Source: CAZRGV01 sp964599655 (GTDB lineage: Bacteria > Planctomycetota > Planctomycetia > Isosphaerales > Isosphaeraceae). Taken from it: a stretch of DNA of 13,668 nucleotides. Both the position numbers and the translations under genes were made by a program. Below the pieces are notes generated by a model. That model saw only the letters and a program-made list of their open reading frames with translations, ran no database searches and was not told the DNA's origin. The stretch spans positions 1-13,668 of the forward strand of contig CAZRGV010000148.1 of the NCBI GenBank assembly GCA_964599655.1. Direction: 5' to 3'. The first letter of the stretch is position 1; each line of letters begins with the position of its first letter. Positions 7,348 through 13,668 of this stretch are shown here, in pieces.

Positions 7348-7694
7348 GTCGAACACTCCGACACCACGAACGACAAACCCTTGGCGAACCCTTCCCGCCC
7401 TGGAGAGGGTACGCTCGCTGACTCATCCGTAATTATAACCGACGCCGCCGAACGGACGAGGCCGGATGCGACTCCCCCCGAAGCCTTTCGGGCAAGTTGG
7501 AACCCGCACCGAGGTTCCTGGAGGAAAACCGGGGGATTCCAGAGGCTTTTGCACCTGTTGTCGCGTATCGTCGAGTTCTTGTACGGCCCTGTCGAGGGAC
7601 CGAACGATCGACCGAGCCGGTTCGGGGCAAAGGGCCGGGTCGAGCCTCGGTCGCCTGGAGTCGGGTTGGCTTTTCATCGGGAGTCGAGGTCCCC
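7348..7694. promoter_or_regulatory. Divergent intergenic region between desaturase and kinase genes
   Basis: These 347 bases lie between two divergent starts and should hold both promoters. An AT-rich island at 7430-7439 stands out from the GC-rich surroundings. An inverted repeat, CGACCGAG (7609-7616) / CTCGGTCG (7646-7653), sits about 40 bases before the kinase ATG. An upstream extension of the kinase frame to TTG 7497 is open but has shadow-like composition, and it lacks the family's usual N-terminus, so it is treated as non-coding. Confidence 0.55.
7432..7437 (-). promoter_or_regulatory. Candidate -10 box TATAAT for the desaturase gene
   Basis: On the minus strand these six bases read TATAAT, a perfect sigma-70 -10 hexamer inside AATTATAACC, the most AT-rich spot of the region. 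The ATG lies about 85 bases downstream. No good TTGACA is present 16-19 bases upstream, so the promoter, if real, is of -10 dominated type or needs an activator. Confidence 0.4.
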
Positions 7695-10400
7695 ATGAAT
7701 ACCGAGGACGAGTTGCGAATCGCACTCCTGGCGTTCCGGAGGGGACTGATCGACTCGCGACAGTTCGTCGAGCTGAGTGCGTCGTGGCTCGAACATCCGG
7801 GTTCGACCCTTGTCGGGCTTCTGACGGGCAAGGGTTGGATTTCGGACTCCGATCGCGTCGAGCTGGAATCGCGGGTGTCGAATCTCACGACACAGCGAGA
7901 GGATGCCGAGGCCTCTTCCTCGAAGTACGCCGAAACCGAGATTTCATCAAAGCCGGACCCGTTCGACCCCAACGCGACGACCGAGTTGTGCGCGTCGGGT
8001 CGCGAAGCAACGACGCTCGCCGCTCCGTCGGATCGATCGGCCGGATCGACACGACAGGACGGATGCTCGTTGGCGTGGAAGGCTCCCGGAGACGGCCGGT
8101 ACGAACGAATCCGGTTGCACGCGACGGGTGGAATCGGTCAGGTCTGGCAAGCGCGCGATCGACGACTTGGCCGGGAGGTCGCCCTCAAGGAGCTACGGCC
8201 GGATCGGCTCGAGAATTCGAGGATCGTGGCGCGGTTCCTCGAGGAAGCCCGGATCAACGGTCAGCTCCAGCATCCAAACATCGTTCCGGTGTACGATCTG
8301 ATCGAAGGAACTTCCGGGGATTTCCCCGGTTACACGATGCGGTTCATCAGCGGGCGGACCCTGAGCGAGGCCGTGGATGAGTTTCATCGCCAGCCCAAAA
8401 CGGCCAAGGGGAAGGTCCTCGCCTTGCGAGAGCTCCTCAACGCGTTCGTGGCAGTTTGCAACGCGGTGGCCTTTGCGCATTCGAGGGACGTCCTGCATCG
8501 CGATCTCAAGGGTCAAAACGTTCTGCTGGGCGACTTTGGCGAGGTGCTCCTGCTCGACTGGGGCCTCGCGAAGGTTGTTGGCGGCGACGAGGCCGAGTCG
8601 GTCGAGCCGGTCCAGCTCGACCCGGATCAGGCTCACGAAGAAACTCAGGCGGGGCAGGTCCTGGGAACCCCGTCCTACATGGCGCCTGAGCAGGCGCTCG
8701 CGGGGAAGGTCGATCGGCGGAGCGACATCTATGGCCTTGGCGCGATTCTTTACAAGATCCTGACCGGTCTGGCGCCGTACACCGGCAGCAAGAGCCAGGA
8801 ACTTCTGCGGCGGCTTCGCGAGGAACCGCCGCTTCGACCCCGGGAGGTCCTTTCCACGGTCGATCCGGCGCTGGAAGCGGTTTGTCTGAAGGCCATGGCT
8901 CGTGAGCCCTCGGAACGCTATGGAACGGCCACCGAGCTCGCGGACGAAATCCGGCACTGGCTGGCCGACGAGCCTGTCAAGGCCCACCCCGAGCCCTGGA
9001 CCGACCGTGTCCGTCGCTGGTCGAGGCGCCACCAAACCCTGGTCGTCAGCGGAGCGGTCTTACTTGTCACCGGCGTGGTTTCCCTCGGCCTGAGTAACTG
9101 GCGGATTCGCCAGGAACAACGTCAGACCGAGCAGGCGCGAATCACGGCGGTGACCAACTTCAACCTGGCGCGCTCCGCCGTTCAGGAGACGCTCGTCGCC
9201 ATCGCCCGGGGCAACCTGCCCGACCTGCCGGGCACCGAGGAGCTTCGCCGCACGGTGACCCAGAGGGTCCGCTACATTTACGGGGAATTCCTCAAGAGTG
9301 CCCCGGACGATCCGTACATTCAGTCCGACGCCGCCGGGGCGTTCATGACGGCCGGAACCGTCCTGCGACAGACGAATCGGTTCGAGGAAGCCAGGCAGTC
9401 GCTCGATCGGGCGATGGATCTGCTCGACGGCCTGGTCCATCAAGATCCCGAGAATCCTTCCTACCGGGACCGGCTGGCGGAGGCCCTGATCGAGCAGGTC
9501 GTGACGTTGCGACTCGAAGGGCATCTCGCCGATGGAGAACCTCACCTGCGACGGGCGCTGGACGTCGTCAAGACCGTGAGGACCCGCTTTCCGGACTTCG
9601 CGGACGCCCGCCGTACCGAGGCGAGGGCCCTCTACATGCTTTCGCGACTGGCGAGGGAGACGGGTCGAGGCGATGAAGCCGTCCGCACAGCCGAAGAGTC
9701 GGTCAAGATTGTCGATTCGTTGCCCCACCTGCCCCAGTGGCGAGATACCGAGGCGATGGAACAGATCTTCGCGGTCTCACATCTTGGCCCGGCCTACCGG
9801 GCGAACCGTCGGTGGGCCGAGGCGAGAGCGGCGGCTCAACGGCTTTTGAAACTCGCCGAGGACTACCACTCGGGCGAGCCGTCGAACAACAACCGCCGCT
9901 TTCTGCTCGCCGACGCGCACCTGGAGCTGGCCCGCTGCCTTCTCGGGGACCCTGCCGATCGCGCGGCCGCCGCAACCCATTTCGATCAGGCGATTCGGCT
10001 CATTGAGCCGCTAACACATGAGTTCGAACGATTACCGAATTATCGCCGAGCGCTGGCGGAAGCCCGGATCGAACGCGGTACGTTGCGTGCCGATCTCGGC
10101 CAGACGGATCTGGCTCGAAACGACGCCGAGGCGGCGCGAGACGTGCTCACGAAACTGCTCGCGAACGACCCGAACCACCCGACCTATGAGGCGTTGATGG
10201 GGCGTTGCCTGGGCTTGCTGGGTCGCTTGGCGATCGAACGGGGCGATCCCGAGGAGGCCCGGAAACCACTCGATCAGGCGATCGATCAGACCCGGCGCGC
10301 CCTCGAGGCCAACCCTCGATCGCCCGAAAACCAAGAACTGTTGCGCCGGCTCCAGGTGGATCGCCGACAGGCGACGAACGGAAACGCTCGCCCGGATTGA
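7695..10400 (+). CDS. Membrane Ser/Thr protein kinase (PknB-like) with C-terminal TPR-like region
   Basis: The 901-residue protein has four parts. Residues 1-60 form a small helical module (ALLAFRRGLIDSRQFVELSASWL...LTGKGWI) seen at the start of many planctomycete kinases. Residues 136-425 are the kinase: a Gly loop LHATGGIGQVW (141-151) with Ala in the first Gly position, Lys165 in EVALK, the HRDLKGQN catalytic loop (Asp270), DWG (288-290) instead of DFG, and MAPEQA (329-334). One transmembrane helix follows at about 448-467. Residues 480-901 are helical TPR-like repeats (FEEARQSLDRAMDLL, WAEARAAAQRLLKLA, PEEARKPLDQAI), presumably extracytoplasmic and for protein binding. The catalytic residues are intact, so it should phosphorylate Ser/Thr targets in response to a signal at the TPR part. 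ATG 7695 follows GAGG (7686-7689). The substrate is unknown. Confidence 0.92.
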   Translation: MNTEDELRIALLAFRRGLIDSRQFVELSASWLEHPGSTLVGLLTGKGWISDSDRVELESRVSNLTTQREDAEASSSKYAETEISSKPDPFDPNATTELCASGREATTLAAPSDRSAGSTRQDGCSLAWKAPGDGRYERIRLHATGGIGQVWQARDRRLGREVALKELRPDRLENSRIVARFLEEARINGQLQHPNIVPVYDLIEGTSGDFPGYTMRFISGRTLSEAVDEFHRQPKTAKGKVLALRELLNAFVAVCNAVAFAHSRDVLHRDLKGQNVLLGDFGEVLLLDWGLAKVVGGDEAESVEPVQLDPDQAHEETQAGQVLGTPSYMAPEQALAGKVDRRSDIYGLGAILYKILTGLAPYTGSKSQELLRRLREEPPLRPREVLSTVDPALEAVCLKAMAREPSERYGTATELADEIRHWLADEPVKAHPEPWTDRVRRWSRRHQTLVVSGAVLLVTGVVSLGLSNWRIRQEQRQTEQARITAVTNFNLARSAVQETLVAIARGNLPDLPGTEELRRTVTQRVRYIYGEFLKSAPDDPYIQSDAAGAFMTAGTVLRQTNRFEEARQSLDRAMDLLDGLVHQDPENPSYRDRLAEALIEQVVTLRLEGHLADGEPHLRRALDVVKTVRTRFPDFADARRTEARALYMLSRLARETGRGDEAVRTAEESVKIVDSLPHLPQWRDTEAMEQIFAVSHLGPAYRANRRWAEARAAAQRLLKLAEDYHSGEPSNNNRRFLLADAHLELARCLLGDPADRAAAATHFDQAIRLIEPLTHEFERLPNYRRALAEARIERGTLRADLGQTDLARNDAEAARDVLTKLLANDPNHPTYEALMGRCLGLLGRLAIERGDPEEARKPLDQAIDQTRRALEANPRSPENQELLRRLQVDRRQATNGNARPD

Positions 10401-10491
10401 CCGCGTGAGGGGTTCTGATCTCGGCCCTCCGTCGAGGACGCCCCTTCGCCTGAGCCGGGTTTCTCAGCCGGAATGACGCGCTTCGGGTGTC

Positions 10492-10506
10492 CGTGGTCTC
10501 ACCACG
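10492..10506. terminator. Small hairpin between convergent kinase and orphan genes
   Basis: CGTGGT (10492-10497) pairs with ACCACG (10501-10506) around a CTC loop. A second small stem, CTGAG/CTCAG with an eight-base loop, lies about 35-40 bases before it. Both are in the 117-base gap between two convergent 3' ends, where a terminator is expected. No T-run follows on either strand, so the call is weak. Confidence 0.35.
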
Positions 10507-10517
10507 ACGACTTCGAA

Positions 10518-10862
10518 TCAGGGACCGTAGTCCGCGGGCACCGTCGGCGAGACGGTTCCGCCGTTCGATATCGTCGGGGTCACGTCGCCCCCGTCGTCCG
10601 TGAAAGAATTCTTGGTCGGAATGTTCGGGTTGATTGGCTTTCCCTGGACACTGAGGGTTGTCTGAGTGCTCCCCGTGGTGCTGACGCTCTCCCACTGAAC
10701 CGTTTTCTTGTTGGGACCCTGCATGATCGAGCCGACCAGGTTGTCGAGGCTTACGCCTTGCAAATTGTTGCCGTTAAATTGAAAGGAATTCACTTTCCCA
10801 TAAACAAATCTGTTGGGATTGGGTGTCTTGTACGTGACACTCTCGATGGACGGCGTGCTCAT
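10518..10862 (-). CDS. Small Asn/Ser/Thr/Pro-rich protein of unknown function
   Basis: I do not recognise this 114-residue protein. It looks like a real gene for two reasons. GGAG lies about eight bases before ATG 10862. Its composition also contrasts with the Arg-rich shadow frames around it: about a tenth Asn, much Ser/Thr/Gly/Pro, only one Arg, and no Cys or His. The start, PSIESVTYKTPNPNRF, and then VNSFQFNGNNLQGVSLDN, faintly recalls an IPT/TIG-like beta-sandwich strand pattern ('P-x-I-x-x-V ... f-x-G-x-N-l'). The last 35 residues are Pro/Thr/Gly-rich and probably disordered. There is no signal peptide or membrane segment. It lies 156 bases downstream of the ABC ATPase gene on the same strand, but an inverted repeat between them argues for a separate transcript. 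Confidence 0.6.
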   Translation of the reverse strand: MSTPSIESVTYKTPNPNRFVYGKVNSFQFNGNNLQGVSLDNLVGSIMQGPNKKTVQWESVSTTGSTQTTLSVQGKPINPNIPTKNSFTDDGGDVTPTISNGGTVSPTVPADYGP

Positions 10863-10892
10863 GGAGGGATCTCCGATCGGTGTCGTGAAACG

Positions 10893-10959
10893 AATGTGAA
10901 GTCCGGCGTGAGCGAACGACCCCCCATCGCCGGCTCGACGTGAGGGCGAGCTTCACATT
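10893..10959 (-). repeat. Nested inverted repeats, possible three-way-junction leader of the orphan gene
   Basis: AATGTGAAG (10893-10901) and CTTCACATT (10951-10959) are perfect nine-base complements. Inside them CCGGCG (10903-10908) pairs with CGCCGG (10928-10933), and CTCG (10934-10937) pairs with CGAG (10947-10950). Together they can form an outer stem with two arms. It lies between the ABC ATPase stop and the start of the orphan gene, both on the minus strand. It could be a leader structure, an operator or a terminator, and no T-run follows. Confidence 0.45.
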
Positions 10960-11018
10960 ACGCGCATTGCGGTCAAAAGCCAACAAAAAAGAGCGAGTTC
11001 GGCCGACGTCGATCCTGT

Positions 11019-11764
<746 letters not shown>

Positions 11765-11768
<4 letters not shown>

Positions 11769-13388
11769 GCCAGTGCCCCCCTGGCTCCCTCGGAGCCGAG
11801 ATGTGCCTCGAATCGACGCGCGAACCACGACAAGGGCAGGCTCATCGCCATGTAGAGGACGGCCGACGCCACGGCGAACTCGACCACGCCGCCGGTGCTG
11901 TTGGCGAGGATCGAGTATTGCTTGGTCAGCTCGACCAGCGAGATCACCGAGCAGACCGACGTATCCTTGAACAGGGCGATGAAGTCGTTTGTGACGGGAG
12001 GAATGACGATGCGCACGGCCTGCGGCACGATCACGCGACGCAACGCCAGGCGACGGCTCATCCCGAGCGCCAGGGCGGCCTCCATCTGGCCAACGGGAAT
12101 GGCCTGGAGCCCCGCGCGGTAGATCTCGGCCTCGTAGGCCGAGTAGTTGATCGCCAGGCCGGCGACACCGGCCATGATCGCGGGTAGCTCGATCCCCACA
12201 GTCGGAAGGAGGAAGAACAACACGAAGAGTTGGAGCATCAAGGGCGTGCCGCGGATGATCTCGACGTAGACGGTCAGGAGCCACTGGAGGGGCTTCGGTC
12301 CGTACAGCCGCCCGAGGGCGATCAACAGGCCGACGGCCATGGCGATTGGCATGGAGAGGACCGAGAGAAAGACGGTCATCGCGGCGGCCGCCAGCAGGGT
12401 TGCTCCGTACCTCTGGAGCAGAGGCAGTCCGCGCAGGGTTTCCTGAGGCGCGGCCCCGGGGTCGGGATCTGGGTCGTTCCCCAGCCGGGACAGTTCGGAC
12501 TGTGCGTTGGTCCAGATGCCGTATTTCTCGTAGAGGGCCTTCAACTCGCCCGTGCGAACGAGGCGCTCGATGCCTCGGTTCAAGGCGTCGCAGAGGGTTT
12601 TGTCTTCTTTTCGCAGGTAGATGACGTAATAGCCGCGACCGACCGGAGGGCCGGCTGGTTCGAGCGTGTCGAACTCCTTGCGGTAGAACCTCGCGGCGGG
12701 AAGGTCCTGGAGAGTGGCATCGGCCTGGCCGTTCTTGACGGCCAACATGGCGTCGGTCGCGCCGTTGAAGTAGAGAACCTCGACATGATCCCGTCCCTGC
12801 TCCCGGGCGAACGTTTCGGCCGCGGAGCCTCCCAGCACGGCGACGATCCATCGCCCGCCACCGGGCTTGGGCCGCTTCAGGTCGTCGAACGATCGGATCG
12901 ATCCGTCTTTCGGAGCCAACAACTGGAGCTGGTAGACGTAGTACGGGCGGGTGGCCTGGTACATCTCGGCTCGAGGCGGCGTGAGCTCATAGCCGTTGAC
13001 CACGGCATCGACGTGGCCGGCCGCCAGCGTGGGCAACAAGACGTCCCACTGGCCCTGGTAGAGGACCGGCTCGGGGCCAAAATCCCCCGTCAAGAGCCGC
13101 ATCAGCTCGACCTCGAACCCGGTCACTCGGGACGGGTCGTTCGGGTCGGGATAGGCGTAAGGGCCGCCCCCCTCGGCGTCGCANNNNNNNNNNNNNNNNN
13201 NNNNNNNNNNNNAGAGTGTCCTCGTCGCAAGTCCTGGACCGGGAGCAGCCGCCGAGAACGACCAGCGCCAGAAGAAATCCGGCGGCCAGCGTCGAGGTTC
13301 GAGGGGAGAAGGGAGAGGAGGACGTGCCGGGGCGAACGGCCCGGTCGGGGAGGTCAGGCGAGGATGCGGCCGGGGGCTCTTCTTCCAT
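11765..13388 (-). CDS. Fused amino-acid substrate-binding protein and ABC permease
   Basis: One gene of about 540 residues joins two importer parts. After a long polar N-terminus (1-32) comes a hydrophobic helix ending VVLGGC, which looks like a lipobox with Cys48. A family-3 substrate-binding domain follows: DAEGGGPYAY, GFEVELM, ELTPPRAEMY (the Arg normally contacts the substrate carboxylate), then NGQADATLQD. The C-terminal part is a HisM/GlnP-type permease with several membrane helices and the EAA loop EAALALGMSRRLALRRVI...P that docks the ATPase. The substrate is a polar amino acid, not further resolvable. ATG 13388 follows AGAGG by seven bases. The 29-base N run breaks the frame by one base, so its true length must be 1 modulo 3. 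It overlaps the ATPase gene by four bases. Confidence 0.9.
13184..13212. other. Assembly gap (29 N), frame-inconsistent
   Basis: There are twenty-nine undetermined bases inside the fused transporter gene. The codon phase on the two sides fits only if the real number of bases is 1 modulo 3, and 29 is 2 modulo 3. The gap size is therefore an estimate, or there is a real frameshift. Confidence 0.9.
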
Positions 13389-13491
13389 CAAGAAACCTCT
13401 TTCTTCTGAAGGCCGACATGATCGTATGTCCCATCCTTGCGCCCATCATTCCTCAGCTCGAAACGGGGGGGCCACGACCCGCGATGTCCAT

Positions 13492-13507
13492 CGTTCCACG
13501 CGGAACG
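13492..13507. promoter_or_regulatory. Palindromic site resembling a ParB-binding parS sequence
   Basis: CGTTCCACGCGGAACG has perfect six-base outer arms (CGTTCC/GGAACG). It matches 13 of 16 positions of the parS variant TGTTCCACGTGGAACA. The mismatches are the two outermost bases and one central base. No parA or parB gene is in the window, so it may instead be the operator of another regulator. Confidence 0.25.
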
Positions 13508-13531
13508 TGTTTGACGTCGGTCAGGTTGAGA

Positions 13532-13580
13532 ACGTCCCGCCGTCCGTCCGGCCCGGGAGTTTCCAGGGCGGGCGGGACGT
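13532..13580. repeat. Ten-base perfect inverted repeat
   Basis: ACGTCCCGCC (13532-13541) and GGCGGGACGT (13571-13580) are exact reverse complements with a 29-base spacer that contains a smaller GCCC/GGGC pairing (13551-13554/13566-13569). It lies about 145 bases upstream of the transporter operon. It could be the terminator of a gene outside the window or a regulator site, and no T-run adjoins it. Confidence 0.4.
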
Positions 13581-13668
13581 GTCTCCTGGTTTGACCCGGG
13601 GGCCCCCATGGCCTTGTCCGCAGCCCGCGGCCCCGGCGCACCCGGCGCCGGACGTGCCGAGGCACCCT

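Larger units (their letters stand above)
13389..13668. promoter_or_regulatory. Palindrome-rich region upstream of the amino-acid transporter operon
   Basis: No gene is supported in these 280 bases. From the transporter start outwards the region holds GACAT (13415-13419) / ATGTC (13426-13430), a 16-base palindromic site at 13492-13507, and a ten-base perfect inverted repeat at 13532-13541/13571-13580. It also holds the palindrome GGGGGCCCCC (13598-13607). The promoter of the minus-strand operon should lie here, but no clear -10/-35 pair is seen. Confidence 0.45.

Noticed and set aside
7497..7694. N-terminal extension of the kinase from TTG 7497
   Set aside because: It has no family resemblance. 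ATG 7695 has GAGG upstream and begins the conserved N-terminal module directly.
12230..13594. A 454-codon plus-strand open frame opposite the transporter
   Set aside because: It crosses the N run and mirrors the permease and binding-domain codons, with no family features.
13388..13668. A minus-strand frame open to the window edge whose TGA overlaps the transporter ATG
   Set aside because: The TGATG overlap looks like coupling, but the translation is low-complexity and basic, and the DNA is full of palindromes. Without sequence beyond the window it cannot be supported as a gene end.
13608..13668. Possible plus-strand gene start (ATG 13608) open to the window end
   Set aside because: Only 20 codons of Ala/Gly/Pro-rich sequence with no convincing ribosome-binding site.

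Overview
The window is GC-rich bacterial DNA that reads as a draft contig from a planctomycete, most likely an Isosphaeraceae-type organism. That placement is inferred from gene style. There is a large Ser/Thr kinase with a planctomycete-type N-terminal module, a transmembrane segment and a TPR-like tail. Two proteins share the Arg-rich plus 'LE-x-L-E/A-x-R-x-LLDA' N-terminal motif common in planctomycetes. There is also a fused substrate-binding/permease amino-acid ABC transporter. Three runs of N (1024-1039, 11360-11398, 13184-13212) interrupt real genes.

Left part, all on the plus strand: the C-terminus of an M28-type peptidase (1-203); a DSD1/D-threonine-aldolase-like PLP enzyme (276-1391) with Tyr where the family's metal-binding His is expected; a sigma-70-like factor with a Pro/Ala-rich N-terminal extension (1657-2457); a two-ACT-domain protein (2610-3212) next to a DUF711/UPF0210 protein (3332-4708), a pairing known from many bacteria; and a beta-propeller-like presumed surface protein (4998-6191).

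Middle: a fatty acid desaturase on the minus strand (6217-7347) converges on the propeller gene, and a strong hairpin spans both 3' ends. Its start is divergent from the receptor-like kinase (7695-10400) across a 347-base regulatory gap.

Right part, all on the minus strand: a small Asn/Ser/Thr/Pro-rich protein of unknown function (10518-10862), preceded by a nested inverted repeat that could fold as a three-way junction; then a two-gene polar amino-acid ABC importer, with the ATPase (11019-11768) overlapping the fused substrate-binding/permease gene (11765-13388) by four bases. The last 280 bases are a non-coding, palindrome-rich upstream region that includes a near-match to a ParB-binding site.

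Nothing here is a defence island, mobile element, CRISPR array or RNA gene. The points most worth checking are the duplicated ACT partner of DUF711, the altered metal site of the aldolase-like enzyme, the N-terminal motif shared by a sigma factor and a presumed surface protein, and the structured leader of the small orphan gene.
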